A stretch of 64,000 nt of DNA from Actinomycetota bacterium (GCA_018333515.1 JAGXSZ010000036.1:1-64000); one strand, 5' to 3'; positions 43,683 to 53,736 are shown, counted from the first letter of the stretch. Notes: a model not told the origin generated them from the sequence alone. Program-made: numbers and translations.

Positions 43683-44792
43683 GTGAAAAGGGATATCATC
43701 GACGTACTAGACGAGTGTGTCGAAGCAATCATAAAGGATGAGAAGACGTTGCGAGAGTGCCTCGACGCATACAATGAGGAGCGCTTCGCGCTTGAGCCGC
43801 TGCTCGTTTTAGCGCTGCGATTGAGAGAGGCCGCGACAATCGAGCCCGACTATGAGAAAAAACGCGCGGCGAGAGAGAGGTTGCTCGCAGCGGTCGAGCA
43901 TAAAGCATGGGAGACGGGTGTCGAGCGTCAAAGTATGTCGCGGAGATCGAGGCGGAATTTGAAGACGTCGTTTCTGAGCAGGCCGTTCGCGAAGCTGGGC
44001 ATTGTGACACTGGTCTTCGCGATGTTGAGCGGCGGCACTATTGTCATGGCCAAAGAGAGCTTGCCCGGCACCCCGCTCTATCCGGTAAAGCTTGCCGTAG
44101 AGAAAGTGAGAGTCGGGGTGGCCGGCAGCGATGAGAAAAAAGCCGTCCTATATTTGGATTTTGCGGCAGAGCGAGTCGATGAGCTGGAGGCTCTGGAAAA
44201 AGATAATAAAAATAACCCGGCCTTAGTAGAGGCGGTTGCCAAGAATATCGAGGCGGCCCAGACCGCGGCGGGAGATAACGAGAAGTTTAAGTCATCCATG
44301 GACGTTCTTGCCAAGAAGAACAGGGTTGTTCTCGAAGCGGTTTTGAAGAAAGTTCCGGAGACCGCGAAGCCTGCGATAGAGCGGGCGCTCAGTAACAGCG
44401 GGGCGCTCAGTAACAGCGGGGAGGTCGACGCCGGCGATGGAAGCAAAAACGATGTCGAGGCCGGGATCGATAAGAAAGGCTCCGGTGACGGGGTGAGGCG
44501 TGATAAAGAGTTAAACATGCGTGATGAAAGGCGGGCGGCGCCCGAGCCTGAGCAGCCACGAACTAAAAAGCCTAAGCAGTTTAGGGAGAGTACTCCGGTT
44601 AACGGTGAGAACATAAGCAGTGACGTTCAAGATGGCGGCGAGGAATCATCGCAAAGTACCGACACGACAACTACCGGGGCAGAAGCTAAAGATAAGAATG
44701 CTCCCGCATTTGGCGAATCCCGCGGTTTCGGAGCGAAAAGCGGAAAGTCCGGAAGCGATGACCTCCGAGGGGGCGCAACAAGGGAAAGATAG
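43683..44792 (+). CDS. DUF5667 membrane protein, putative anti-sigma factor
   Basis: 369 residues from GTG 43683, immediately after the sigma gene. The cytoplasmic N-terminus has CLDAYNEERFALEPLLVLAL and a basic stretch; one membrane helix (KLGIVTLVFAMLSGGTIVMA) follows. The DUF5667 mark is ESLPGTPLYPVKLAVEKVRV. The extracytoplasmic part is helical, then a ~130-residue low-complexity, Ser/Gly/Glu/Lys-rich tail. A perfect 18-bp tandem copy at 44385-44420 encodes ALSNSG twice. An anti-sigma role is inferred from gene order. Confidence 0.8.
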   Translation: MKRDIIDVLDECVEAIIKDEKTLRECLDAYNEERFALEPLLVLALRLREAATIEPDYEKKRAARERLLAAVEHKAWETGVERQSMSRRSRRNLKTSFLSRPFAKLGIVTLVFAMLSGGTIVMAKESLPGTPLYPVKLAVEKVRVGVAGSDEKKAVLYLDFAAERVDELEALEKDNKNNPALVEAVAKNIEAAQTAAGDNEKFKSSMDVLAKKNRVVLEAVLKKVPETAKPAIERALSNSGALSNSGEVDAGDGSKNDVEAGIDKKGSGDGVRRDKELNMRDERRAAPEPEQPRTKKPKQFRESTPVNGENISSDVQDGGEESSQSTDTTTTGAEAKDKNAPAFGESRGFGAKSGKSGSDDLRGGATRER

Positions 44793-44824
44793 TTATAGGA
44801 CGCAAATACTAAACACCAAGCCAC

Positions 44825-44855
44825 AGCCCGCCACCCGCGGGCTCTTTGTTTTCTT
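44825..44855 (+). terminator. Terminator after the sigma/DUF5667 pair
   Basis: AGCCCGC (44825-44831) pairs with GCGGGCT (44837-44843), then CTTTGTTTTCTTT. Confidence 0.8.
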
Positions 44856-45046
44856 TAAAATCAACGACGCGGATAGGCGAATGCCCGGCCTTTTTGAAGA
44901 TAGTTGCATTTTTCACAAACTTCCAATAAAATAGGGCTACTAAATAGTTTGACGGCATGGTTGCAATACGATCCGATGCCTGGCCATACGACATGTAAAA
45001 TAACGGCGCTCGTCAATCAAGCAGGAATTCGCAGAGGTGGATTGGA

Positions 45047-46333
45047 ATGGATAACAGGCTTAAGACCGGGATAGATATGTTAGACCGCATGCTCGGCGGC
45101 GGGCTTTACGAGGGCGCTTCCTGCATGGTCAAGGGCGCTCCGGGTACCGGTAAAACGACGCTGGCCCTCCAATTTCTCGCGAACGGAATCGAGAACGGAG
45201 AAGCCGGCCTTTATGTAACATTCGAAGAGTTCTCAGCCTCCCTTTACCGGGACGCCGGCTCCATCGGCATCGACCTAGAAAAGTACGAAAAAGAAGGCAA
45301 GCTCAAGATGATTTTCACCACACCCGAGGTCTTTTTGAGCATAGCGCGCAAACCGGGTGGCGAGTTCGATGACGCTATCTTAAAATACGACGTCAAGCGC
45401 GCGGTGGTCGATGCGTTTAATCATCTCGAGAGCATCGGTGAGGAGCCTAAGCGTATGAGAAGTCTCGCTTATTCGATGGTAAATTCGTTCCGCAGGCATA
45501 AAGTCACGAGCATGCTCCTACAGGAAGACAGCCTTTTTCTCGGGGATGTCGGCGGGTTGGAATTCGGGCTTCCTTACATCGTAGAGACGATTATACAACT
45601 GAAGTACGTCGAGCTGGAGTCGAGGGTGCGCAAGGCGTTGCTCGTCTTAAAACACCGGGCGAGCGAGCACAGCAACGAGATATTGGAGTATAAAATAACG
45701 AATAAGGGTTACGAAATCGGCAGCCAATACGAGGCCGACCACGTGATTTCGGGCTCCGCCGTCAGGAGGGCACCCGTCGAAGGGCTGGTCAACTATCTCA
45801 AAGATTTTGGATCCTCGATGGATGTTTCGATACGCTTGATAGAGGATACGTTGATAAAAATGGGACAATCGTTACCGGAAGAGCGGTATCCCTCGAAGGA
45901 AGCTTTTTTCGAGGCGATAAAAAACGGCGAAGCGGCTATCTCGAAGCTGGAGTCACAGCCCATCCCGCTCGGCGCCGATATCTACGGCACCGCGAGTTGT
46001 CCGTTCAGGGATACCGTAAAGCAACTTAGTGATGAAAACAATGAAGCGTTTGTCGCTCTTACCGAAAAACATAGGATGTTGCATCCGGATGCGGCGGTGG
46101 TTCACCCATTTTGTGTCTGCCATCAAAACGTGCGAAAAATAATTCTCGATAAGACTCTTATAAACGGAAGCCGCATAAAGAGCCAGACTATTCTCTGCAG
46201 GAGCAGCGCCTTGGATAAAACGGCGTTCGATTCGCAAGCGCTCGATGATATCGGGCTCGATCAGGATGAGGCGCTCAAACTGTTGCGGGCGAACACATGC
46301 CTGTATAGGCTCGAGATAGATAAAGAACGATAA
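45047..46333 (+). CDS. KaiC/RAD55-like ATPase with cysteine-bearing C-terminal domain
   Basis: 428 residues from ATG 45047 (AGAGGTGG upstream). Residues 1-225 are one KaiC-type RecA fold: GIDMLDRMLGGGLYEGASCM, Walker A GAPGTGKTTLALQFLANG, VTFEEFSASLYRD and a Walker B-like region AVVDAFNHLE. The remaining 200 residues form another domain with CPFRD and HPFCVCHQNVRK, and CRSSAL, a possible metal site I cannot name. Such ATPases act in archaeal and bacterial signalling. The gene sits alone between a terminator and the second Trp T-box. Confidence 0.8.
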   Translation: MDNRLKTGIDMLDRMLGGGLYEGASCMVKGAPGTGKTTLALQFLANGIENGEAGLYVTFEEFSASLYRDAGSIGIDLEKYEKEGKLKMIFTTPEVFLSIARKPGGEFDDAILKYDVKRAVVDAFNHLESIGEEPKRMRSLAYSMVNSFRRHKVTSMLLQEDSLFLGDVGGLEFGLPYIVETIIQLKYVELESRVRKALLVLKHRASEHSNEILEYKITNKGYEIGSQYEADHVISGSAVRRAPVEGLVNYLKDFGSSMDVSIRLIEDTLIKMGQSLPEERYPSKEAFFEAIKNGEAAISKLESQPIPLGADIYGTASCPFRDTVKQLSDENNEAFVALTEKHRMLHPDAAVVHPFCVCHQNVRKIILDKTLINGSRIKSQTILCRSSALDKTAFDSQALDDIGLDQDEALKLLRANTCLYRLEIDKER

Positions 46334-46348
46334 GAAACGGCGGAACAA

Positions 46349-46377
46349 TTGACATGCTGTCGAGCATGTGTTACCTT
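46349..46377 (+). promoter_or_regulatory. trpG operon promoter
   Basis: TTGACA (46349-46354), 17-base spacer, TACCTT (46372-46377), the same boxes as before trpE; the homology with the first copy begins within the spacer. Confidence 0.75.
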
Positions 46378-46383
46378 CACCTT

Positions 46384-46750
46384 AACTAAATATCTGCCTA
46401 TGACGGGGAAAGTAGGCTGGAAGAACGGGTAAGAAGCGAGCCGGGTTTGGTGAAAGCCGGCACCGAGTTACTAGTCGAGTGGGCCCCCGAGGCGTAGACG
46501 CGAAAGGAATATATCCAAGTAGCGTCACCGGAGCCTCCACCGTTAAAAGGAAGGGCGGTATAAGATAGTTTAAAGTTTGCGGTCCAAAGCTCACAGAGAC
46601 AAGAGCGGGGCCATAGCCGAAGTATCCGTACCGTACACAAGAGGCGGAACCCGGAGAGCGCACGACACAAACATCCGGGAACCGTGAAATTGGGTGGCAC
46701 CACGAGACTTTTGACCCTCGTCCCATACGGGATTGAGGGTTTTTTATTTG
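46384..46750 (+). ncRNA. Tryptophan T-box leader of trpGDCBFBA
   Basis: Near-identical copy of the trpE leader: stem I, TGG specifier at 46480-46482, T-box GGGTGGCACCACG (46692-46704) and terminator ACCCTCGTCCC/GGGATTGAGGGT with TTTTTT (46714-46750). Differences from the first copy cluster in the variable region before the T-box. Confidence 0.92.
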
Positions 46751-46797
46751 GGCAAGAATAGCCGCCGACAGGCCGCGGGCAGAGCGCCCGCTGCGAG

Positions 46798-46835
46798 CCG
46801 TCGAGTAGTTTGGAGGCCGTCGAGTAGTTTGGAGG
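46798..46835 (+). repeat. 19-bp tandem duplication including the trpG ribosome binding site
   Basis: CCGTCGAGTAGTTTGGAGG occurs twice without a gap (46798-46816 and 46817-46835). The second GGAGG serves trpG; the first is a spare copy. Confidence 0.85.
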
Positions 46836-46841
46836 ACAATG

Positions 46842-47432
46842 ATGATTGTAATGATCGACAACTACGATTCATTCACTTTCAATTTGGTGCAATATTTGGC
46901 CGAGATGGGTCAAGAACTCGTTGTTTATAGAAACGACGAGGTAAGTGTCGACGATGTCCTGGCGGACAAACCCGACAAAATCGTCATATCGCCCGGCCCG
47001 GGGAGGCCGGAGGAGGCCGGCATATCTATCGACCTCATAAAGGCGGCGGCGGGCAAGATACCGGTACTCGGTGTGTGCTTGGGACATCAGGCTATCGGCG
47101 CCGCATTCGGCGGCAAGGTCGTCCACGCGGGCGTTCTGGTCCACGGCAAGACCTCGAAGATAAGCCACGACGGAAAGACGATATTTGAGGGCTTGCCGAA
47201 TCCGTTTATCGCGACGCGGTATCACTCGCTCGTCGTGGAGCGCGAATCGCTCCCGCCGGAGCTTGAAATATCGGCCGAGACCGAGGACGGGCTTATCATG
47301 GCGCTTCGCCGGCGCGACTTCCCCATCGAAGGCGTGCAGTTCCATCCCGAATCGATTTTGACAAGCGAGGGAAAGGCGCTCTTAAGGAACTTCGTCGCGG
47401 CAGGCGACACCAGCCGCGCCGCCGCGGTTTAG
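46842..47432 (+). CDS. trpG: Anthranilate synthase component II (glutamine amidotransferase)
   Basis: 196 residues from ATG 46842, six bases after GGAGG; ATG 46839 is an adjacent alternative. Class I amidotransferase: [32 protein letters not shown], Cys in [12 protein letters not shown], and [12 protein letters not shown] with His and Glu. It supplies ammonia to TrpE, and could also serve as PabA. It opens the second trp operon after its own T-box. Confidence 0.95.
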   Translation: MIVMIDNYDSFTFNLVQYLAEMGQELVVYRNDEVSVDDVLADKPDKIVISPGPGRPEEAGISIDLIKAAAGKIPVLGVCLGHQAIGAAFGGKVVHAGVLVHGKTSKISHDGKTIFEGLPNPFIATRYHSLVVERESLPPELEISAETEDGLIMALRRRDFPIEGVQFHPESILTSEGKALLRNFVAAGDTSRAAAV

Positions 47433-47459
47433 ATAAGTGTTTGGGTTAAGGAGGGCAAG

Positions 47460-48485
47460 ATGATCGTTCAGGCGATAAAGACAGTCATAGACCGCGACGA
47501 CCTCACAAGAGACGAGGCCGAGCAGGTCATGGAGATTATGATGAGCGGCGAGGCAACACCGGCGCAGATTGCATCGCTTATTACCGCTCTGCGCATGAAG
47601 GGCGAGACGGTCGATGAGATATCCGGCTTCGCCAAGGTAATGCGGGATAAAGCGAGCCGCATCCAACCCAAGGTCGTCGAGATAGTCGATACCTGCGGTA
47701 CCGGCGGCGACCAGCAAAATACTTTTAACATTTCGACGACGGTCGCGTTCGTAGTGGCGGGTGCGGGCGTCCCGGTCGCCAAGCATGGAAACCGGTCGGT
47801 GTCGAGCAAGAGCGGCAGCGCCGATGTTTTGGAGGCGCTCGGGATACGGATAGATTTGACCCCCGCCGAGGTCGAAAAAGCGATTGAGGATATCGGCATC
47901 GGTTTCATGTTCGCGCCTAACTTTCACGGCGCGATGAAGCACGCGCTCGGCCCGCGCCGCGAGATAGGCGTCCGGACCGTCTTTAATATCCTCGGCCCGC
48001 TGACCAACCCGGCAGGCGCGACCGCGCAGGCGCTCGGGGTCTATGACCCGGATTTGACCGAGGTCATGGCTCACGTGCTGGGCAACCTGGGCATCAAGCA
48101 CGCGCTCGTCGTCCACGGCCATGACGGCCTTGACGAGCTGTCCAACACCGGTGAGAGCAAAGTCTCCGAACTCAAGGGAGGCACGGTCACGACCTACACG
48201 GTCATCCCGGAGGAGTGCGGGCTCAAGCGGACGAGTATCGATACGCTAAAAGGAGGAAACGCCGAGGATAATGCCAAAATAACACTTGAAGTGCTAGGCG
48301 GCGCAAAGTCGCCCAGGCGCGATATCGTGTTGATGAACGCCGCCGCCGCGCTGATCGCCGCCGATAGGGCTGAATCCTTCGAAGAAGGTGTCAAACTGGC
48401 GGCGAAATCGATAGACAGCGGAAACGCATTGGCTAAACTCGAAGCGCTCCGTGAATTTAGCCAACGAGCCGGCAGGGAGGGTTAA
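47460..48485 (+). CDS. trpD: Anthranilate phosphoribosyltransferase
   Basis: 341 residues from ATG 47460 (GGAGGGC upstream). Landmarks: [20 protein letters not shown], the PRPP loop [40 protein letters not shown] and [20 protein letters not shown]. It attaches phosphoribose to anthranilate. The reading frame ends 2 bases before the trpC start. Confidence 0.96.
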   Translation: MIVQAIKTVIDRDDLTRDEAEQVMEIMMSGEATPAQIASLITALRMKGETVDEISGFAKVMRDKASRIQPKVVEIVDTCGTGGDQQNTFNISTTVAFVVAGAGVPVAKHGNRSVSSKSGSADVLEALGIRIDLTPAEVEKAIEDIGIGFMFAPNFHGAMKHALGPRREIGVRTVFNILGPLTNPAGATAQALGVYDPDLTEVMAHVLGNLGIKHALVVHGHDGLDELSNTGESKVSELKGGTVTTYTVIPEECGLKRTSIDTLKGGNAEDNAKITLEVLGGAKSPRRDIVLMNAAAALIAADRAESFEEGVKLAAKSIDSGNALAKLEALREFSQRAGREG

Positions 48486-48487
48486 AA

Positions 48488-49267
48488 TTGATACTCGATA
48501 GAATCGTGGCCGACACGAGGCTCTATGTCGAAGCGGCAAAAAAACGGCGCCCCATCGGTGAACTCATGTCGAGCAACGGCCAAGCAAGGCGCAGCCTTAT
48601 AGGCGCCCTGCAATCGCGCCCCGTGGCGGTTATCGCGGAGATAAAGCGTCGCTCACCCTCGGGCGGCGAGATGAACACGGCATACGGGCTCGAAGAGCTT
48701 GCCGGGATTTATGAGCGCGGCGGCGCGGTAGCCATCTCCGTTTTGACCGACGAGAAATACTTTGGCGGCTCGCCGGAAGACCTGCGTCTAGTCAAAGGCG
48801 CGAGCGCCCTTCCGGTGCTGCGCAAAGATTTTATCGTCGACGCCTACCAGGTCTTCGAGGCGGGGTATTTCGAAGCCGACGCCATCTTGCTCATCGCCGC
48901 CATACTCGACGACGACGAGCTGGCCGCGCTGATGGATTTGGCGCACCAATTGGGTCTTGAGGTATTGCTCGAAGTTCACACAGAAGGCGAACTCGAGCGG
49001 GCAATCGAAAGCGGCGCGAGGCTCATCGGGATAAACAACCGCAATCTCGATACGCTCAAAACCGACTTGGCCACGTCTTTTGACTTGCTAGAGACGGTTC
49101 CCGGTGATAGGGTTGTCATAAGCGAAAGCGGCATTTCGACCGGCTCGGATATCGGCAAATTATTAGAGGCGGGCGCGAACGGTTTTCTCATCGGCGAAGC
49201 GCTTTTAAAGAGCGGCGACCCCGCGGCAAAATTGACCGAGCTGTTGAGCGCCCGGGCCGGCCGGTGA
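48488..49267 (+). CDS. trpC: Indole-3-glycerol phosphate synthase
   Basis: 259 residues from TTG 48488 with GGGAGGG 8 bases upstream. The barrel motifs are AVIAEIKRRSPSGGEM (catalytic Lys), VLTDEKYFGGSPEDL, VLRKDFIVDAYQVFEA, LLEVHTEGELERA, GINNRNLDTLKTD and VISESGISTGSDI. It closes the indole ring from CdRP. A monofunctional enzyme, with trpF separate downstream. Confidence 0.95.
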   Translation: MILDRIVADTRLYVEAAKKRRPIGELMSSNGQARRSLIGALQSRPVAVIAEIKRRSPSGGEMNTAYGLEELAGIYERGGAVAISVLTDEKYFGGSPEDLRLVKGASALPVLRKDFIVDAYQVFEAGYFEADAILLIAAILDDDELAALMDLAHQLGLEVLLEVHTEGELERAIESGARLIGINNRNLDTLKTDLATSFDLLETVPGDRVVISESGISTGSDIGKLLEAGANGFLIGEALLKSGDPAAKLTELLSARAGR

Positions 49268-49375
49268 TGAACTTAGCAATAGCCGGGTTCGAGGGACTTC
49301 GACTCAGTAGAGGCGTATTCAATCACGCATAGCGCGGTTTAAAGACATATGCAAATAAGCTAAGGAGTGAGTTAT

Positions 49376-50707
49376 TTGAAGACAACGAAATTTTTAATGA
49401 GCGAAAAAGAGATGCCGACCGCATGGTATAACATTTTGGCGGACCTCCCCTTCCAGCTGGAGCCGTATCTCCATCCCGCCACAAAAGAGCCGATCGGTCC
49501 CGCGGACCTCGCACCGCTCTTCGCTATGGAGCTTATCAAGCAAGAGGTAAGCACCGAGCGGTGGATAGAGATACCCGACGAAGTCCGCGAGGTTTATAAT
49601 CTCTACAGGCCGGGAGTGCTCTTCAGGGCGCACCGGCTCGAGAAAGCGCTCGATACCCCGGCCAAAATCTACTATAAGTATGAAGGCGGGAATGCGACCG
49701 GCAGCCACAAGCCCAACACCGCCATCGCGCAAGCCTATTACAATAAACAAGAAGGCATCATGAGGCTGTCGACCGAGACCGGCGCCGGCCAGTGGGGAAG
49801 CGCGCTCTCCATGGCGTGCAGCTTCTTCGGTATGGAGTGCGTCGTCTACATGGTAAGGGTCAGCTATGACCAGAAGCCATACCGGCGCTCGCTGATGCAG
49901 GTCTATGGGGCTACCGTCTATGCGAGTCCGAGCACGAATACCCAGACCGGCATGAAAATTCTTGAAGTCAGCCCGGATTCCAGCGGCAGCCTAGGCATCG
50001 CTATCAGCGAGGCGGTAGAGGATGCAGCCATGCGTGAAGATACCCATTATTCACTCGGGAGTGTTCTCAACCATGTTTTGTTGCACCAGACCGTTATAGG
50101 GCTGGAAGCCAAGGAGCAGATGGAGATGGCGGGCGACTACCCGGATATCGTCATCGGCTGTTGCGGCGGCGGCAGCAACTTCGCGGGCTTGAGCTTCCCT
50201 TTCATCCAAGATAAGCTAACCGGCAAAGAGATGCGGGTCGTGGCGGTCGAGCCCAAAGCATGCCCGACCCTTACCGAAGGCGAATATCGTTATGACTTCG
50301 GCGACACCGCCGGCTTGACGCCGCTTACCAAAATGTACACGCTCGGCCATGATTTTATCCCGGCCGGAATACACGCCGGCGGTTTGAGATACCACGGTGA
50401 TTCGGCAATCGTCAGCGCGCTTTACGACAAGGGCATCATCGAGGCGGTCGCCTACCACCAGACCGAGGTCTTCGACGCCGCGCTGCAGTTCGCGCGCACC
50501 GAGGGAATAGTACCGGCTCCGGAGAGTTCGCACGCGATTCGCTCCGCTATCGATGAGGCGCTCAAGGCCAAGGAGGCCGGCGAAGAGAAGGTCATCCTCT
50601 TCGGTCTAAGCGGCAACGGCTACTTCGATATGACCGCTTACGATAGCTACTTGAAGGAAGGCCTGAAGGACTACGATTTTATGCTAGCCTGCAACGATAA
50701 GGAATAG
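49376..50707 (+). CDS. trpB: TrpB2-type tryptophan synthase beta chain
   Basis: 443 residues from TTG 49376, 8 bases after AAGGAG; GTG 49367 would overlap that site, and [19 protein letters not shown] is the usual TrpB2 start. PLP lysine in [19 protein letters not shown], then [20 protein letters not shown] and the phosphate loop [15 protein letters not shown]. TrpB2 enzymes make Trp from indole and serine and usually do not form the classic complex with TrpA. Placed between trpC and trpF, in one operon with a second trpB. Confidence 0.92.
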   Translation: MKTTKFLMSEKEMPTAWYNILADLPFQLEPYLHPATKEPIGPADLAPLFAMELIKQEVSTERWIEIPDEVREVYNLYRPGVLFRAHRLEKALDTPAKIYYKYEGGNATGSHKPNTAIAQAYYNKQEGIMRLSTETGAGQWGSALSMACSFFGMECVVYMVRVSYDQKPYRRSLMQVYGATVYASPSTNTQTGMKILEVSPDSSGSLGIAISEAVEDAAMREDTHYSLGSVLNHVLLHQTVIGLEAKEQMEMAGDYPDIVIGCCGGGSNFAGLSFPFIQDKLTGKEMRVVAVEPKACPTLTEGEYRYDFGDTAGLTPLTKMYTLGHDFIPAGIHAGGLRYHGDSAIVSALYDKGIIEAVAYHQTEVFDAALQFARTEGIVPAPESSHAIRSAIDEALKAKEAGEEKVILFGLSGNGYFDMTAYDSYLKEGLKDYDFMLACNDKE

Positions 50708-50759
50708 CGGGGATATACCCGAAAACAAGAGTCGACACAAGGAACGATTGGCCGGGACA

Positions 50760-51416
50760 ATGACGCGTGTGAAAATCTGCGGGATAACCAATAAAGAGGA
50801 TGCGCTCCTGGCGGTGGAGTTCGGAGCGCATGCTCTCGGGTTTGTCTTCGCGGACAGCCCGCGCCGCATCGAGCCGGATCAGGCGCTGGGAGTCATAGAC
50901 GAGGTATCGCCGTTTGTGGCGACAGTCGGTGTGTTTGTAAATACGCCCGTCGATGATGTCCAACGCGTAGCCGATTATTGCAATCTCGATGCGGTCCAGC
51001 TCCACGGTGACGAGACGCCCGAATACTGCGGGCAGCTGCGGGTCAAAGCCATCAAAGCGTTCAGGATGAGAAACTATACGGAGATCGAGGAGTGGCTTTT
51101 CAGGGAAGACGAGTTCGAGGCCGAGACGCTCCTTGAGCCGTCCAAGAATGTGAAGGCCTTTCTCGTCGACGCTTACGCCAAAGGCCGGCGCGGAGGAACC
51201 GGAATCCATCTAAACTGGGAACTCGTGCGCAACCTGGAGTCGCGAAAACCGCTCATTTTAGCGGGCGGTCTCGACCCGAAAAACGTCGCCCTCGCGATTA
51301 AAGTCGTCAAGCCGTACGCGGTCGATGTAAGCAGCGGCGTCGAATTCAAACCGGGGAAGAAAGATAAGCACAAGCTCCGTGAGTTTATGAGAGCGGTCTG
51401 CGAATGCGACCACTAA
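50760..51416 (+). CDS. trpF: Phosphoribosylanthranilate isomerase
   Basis: About 218 residues if ATG 50760 is used, giving the family N-terminus MTRVKICGITNKEDALLAV; TTG 50748, with AAGGAA upstream, is an alternative start. Catalytic Cys in KICGIT and Asp in FLVDAYAKGRRGGTG; LAGGLDPKNVALAI and VDVSSGVEFKPGKKD close the barrel. A charged insertion around residues 110-135 (EEWLFREDEFEAETLLEPSK) is moderately long for the family. Confidence 0.92.
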   Translation: MTRVKICGITNKEDALLAVEFGAHALGFVFADSPRRIEPDQALGVIDEVSPFVATVGVFVNTPVDDVQRVADYCNLDAVQLHGDETPEYCGQLRVKAIKAFRMRNYTEIEEWLFREDEFEAETLLEPSKNVKAFLVDAYAKGRRGGTGIHLNWELVRNLESRKPLILAGGLDPKNVALAIKVVKPYAVDVSSGVEFKPGKKDKHKLREFMRAVCECDH

Positions 51417-51432
51417 GACGAATCGGCGCGGG

Positions 51433-51472
51433 CGATTCGAAATGACAACGCGCGATTCGAAATGACAACGCG
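51433..51472 (+). repeat. 20-bp perfect tandem duplication between trpF and trpB
   Basis: CGATTCGAAATGACAACGCG twice in a row (51433-51452, 51453-51472). Confidence 0.85.
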
Positions 51473-51574
51473 CGTTGAAGCGATAGCGTTTGGCAAAGCG
51501 AAAGCGTACCGAATATCGTCCCGTCGAGAGCATTTATCGATGCCGGTTGAGTTCCGGCAAAAGGAGTTAGTTTC

Positions 51575-52768
51575 ATGCAATGCTTATTACCAGATGAGCG
51601 AGGTCATTTCGACGAATTTGGGGGGCAATTCGTCCCCGAGACGTTGATGACCGCGCTCGAAGCGCTCGTCGAAGCATATGAAAAGTATCGTGACGACGCG
51701 GCTTTCAAAGACGAACTCGCGTTTTATCAGCGAGAATATATTAGCAGGCCGACCGGGCTATACTTCGCCAAAAAGCTGACCGAGCATTACGGCGGGGCGA
51801 AGATATATTTGAAGCGCGAAGACCTCTGCCACACCGGTTCGCATAAGCTCAACAACACGATTGGCCAGGCGCTTCTGGCTAAGAGGATGGGCAAGAAGCG
51901 GATAATCGCCGAGACCGGCGCAGGCCAGCACGGAGTGGCGAGCGCCACCGCCGCCGCGCTCTTCGGCCTGGAGTGCGAGGTTTACATGGGCGAAGAAGAT
52001 ACCCGGCGCCAATCGCTCAATGTCTTCAGGATGAACTTGCTTGGCTCGGACGTGATTCCGGTTACCAGCGGGACAAAAACCCTGAAAGACGCGATGAACG
52101 AGGCGATTCGCGACTGGGTGACAAATGTCGAGACCACCTATTACCTGCTGGGTTCGGTCGGCGGACCTCACCCGTATCCAATGATGGTCAGGGATTTTCA
52201 AACCATTATCGGCCGGGAGACCAAAGAGCAAATCGAGCGGGCCGAGGGACGTGCCCCTGATTTCGTAATCGCGTGCGTCGGGGGAGGGAGCAATGCGATA
52301 GGTATTTTCTATCCCTTTATCGGGACGGAGACGAGACTTATCGGTGTCGAGCCCGCGGGCCACGGTCTTGAAAGCGGGCGGCACGGTGCGCCGCTCTCAA
52401 AAGGAGCCAGAGGAATCCTACACGGTTCGCTCAGTTATCTCCTGCAAGACGAATACGGCCAGGTTCTGCCGGCGCACTCCATCTCGGCCGGTTTGGACTA
52501 CCCCGGTGTGGGGCCCGAGCACAGCTATCTCAAAGACAACGCGCTCGCCGAGTATGTCTCCATCACCGACGATGAGGCGCTCGAAGCCTTCAAGCTGCTC
52601 TCGCAGACCGAGGGCATACTACCGGCTCTGGAGAGTTCGCACGCTGTCGCCTATATCGATAAAATGATCGGGAGCACCGGCAAAGACGATATCATAGTCG
52701 TAAACCTATCGGGACGGGGCGACAAAGATGTCCAGGTTGTGGCAGCGGCGTTGGGGGTGAACCTCTAA
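51575..52768 (+). CDS. trpB: Tryptophan synthase beta chain (TrpB1 type)
   Basis: 397 residues from ATG 51575 (AAAGGAG upstream). Typical TrpB1: [23 protein letters not shown] lysine in [55 protein letters not shown] and [19 protein letters not shown]. It receives indole from TrpA through the channel of the alpha2beta2 complex. The gene ends two bases before trpA. Confidence 0.96.
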   Translation: MQCLLPDERGHFDEFGGQFVPETLMTALEALVEAYEKYRDDAAFKDELAFYQREYISRPTGLYFAKKLTEHYGGAKIYLKREDLCHTGSHKLNNTIGQALLAKRMGKKRIIAETGAGQHGVASATAAALFGLECEVYMGEEDTRRQSLNVFRMNLLGSDVIPVTSGTKTLKDAMNEAIRDWVTNVETTYYLLGSVGGPHPYPMMVRDFQTIIGRETKEQIERAEGRAPDFVIACVGGGSNAIGIFYPFIGTETRLIGVEPAGHGLESGRHGAPLSKGARGILHGSLSYLLQDEYGQVLPAHSISAGLDYPGVGPEHSYLKDNALAEYVSITDDEALEAFKLLSQTEGILPALESSHAVAYIDKMIGSTGKDDIIVVNLSGRGDKDVQVVAAALGVNL

Positions 52769-52770
52769 TC

Positions 52771-53577
52771 ATGGCTATTACAAGCGTTAACAGAATCGAC
52801 GCGGTCTTCGATGAGTTGGGGGCGGAAAGCCGAACGGCACTGATGCCGTATCTTATGGCCGGGTATCCCGACGTCGAAACCTCGCTTGAGCTGCTTGTCG
52901 CGGTCGCAAAGGCGGGCGCCGACCTAATAGAGTTCGGTGTGCCCTATTCCGACCCGCTGGCGGACGGCCCGACCATCCAGGCGGCAGGAGAAGCCGCGCT
53001 AAGAAACGGTGTAAACACCGACACGGTCTTTGATTTGGTCAGGCAGGCACGGGAGAGCGTAGATATCCCGGTCGTTATGATGACCTATTACAACACGATA
53101 TACCGCTACGGTCTCGAGCGGTTCGCCGAAAAAGCCGCGCAAAGCGGCGTCGATGGCGTTATAGCTCCGGACCTTCCGCCGGAAGAGGCCGGCCCGTGGG
53201 CGGAGGCGGCATCCAAATTCGGCATCGCAACGGTCATGCTGGTCGCCCCGACCAGCACGGACAGGCGGATTGAAAGGATATCTGAACTCTCTAAGGGATT
53301 CGTATATTGCGTGTCTTTAACAGGCGTAACCGGTGCCAGGGCTAATCTGCCGTCAAATCTGACCGATTTTATACATAGGGTACGAGCGCTCACGGATAAG
53401 CCCCTCGCGGTAGGGTTTGGAATAAGCGAGCCCGAACAGGCGAAAGAGGTATCCGCGATAGCCGATGGCGTGATTATCGGAAGTGCCCTGGTCGGCCTGG
53501 TAGGAAAGGCCGGCGCCGGTTGTGTCGAAGCAGCCCGTGCCTATATGTCGAGCATACGAGAGGCGATAGACACGTAG
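52771..53577 (+). CDS. trpA: Tryptophan synthase alpha chain
   Basis: 268 residues from ATG 52771. Landmarks are LMPYLMAGYPDVETSLELLV, EFGVPYSDPLADGPTIQAAG (catalytic Glu and Asp), ADLPPEE-like APDLPPEEAGPW and SLTGVTGARANLP. It cleaves indole-3-glycerol phosphate to indole. Last gene of the trp operon; accD follows 159 bases later in the same direction. Confidence 0.96.
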   Translation: MAITSVNRIDAVFDELGAESRTALMPYLMAGYPDVETSLELLVAVAKAGADLIEFGVPYSDPLADGPTIQAAGEAALRNGVNTDTVFDLVRQARESVDIPVVMMTYYNTIYRYGLERFAEKAAQSGVDGVIAPDLPPEEAGPWAEAASKFGIATVMLVAPTSTDRRIERISELSKGFVYCVSLTGVTGARANLPSNLTDFIHRVRALTDKPLAVGFGISEPEQAKEVSAIADGVIIGSALVGLVGKAGAGCVEAARAYMSSIREAIDT

Positions 53578-53694
53578 GATTTTAATAGCTATACTAGCTA
53601 GAGACCGGCGTTGGAGCCTAGATGCTAGATAAAAGCACTGGTTAAGCTGGGTGATTTCCTTGAGTGTACGCGTGCGGATTTATCTAGATTAAAG

Positions 53695-53712
53695 ATTAAA
53701 GACCTGACCCCT
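53695..53712 (+). repeat. 18-bp dispersed repeat, copy 1
   Basis: ATTAAAGACCTGACCCCT, found again exactly at 59570-59587. Confidence 0.6.
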
Positions 53713-53736
53713 ATTCTCGAAAAGCGCTGGTACTAT

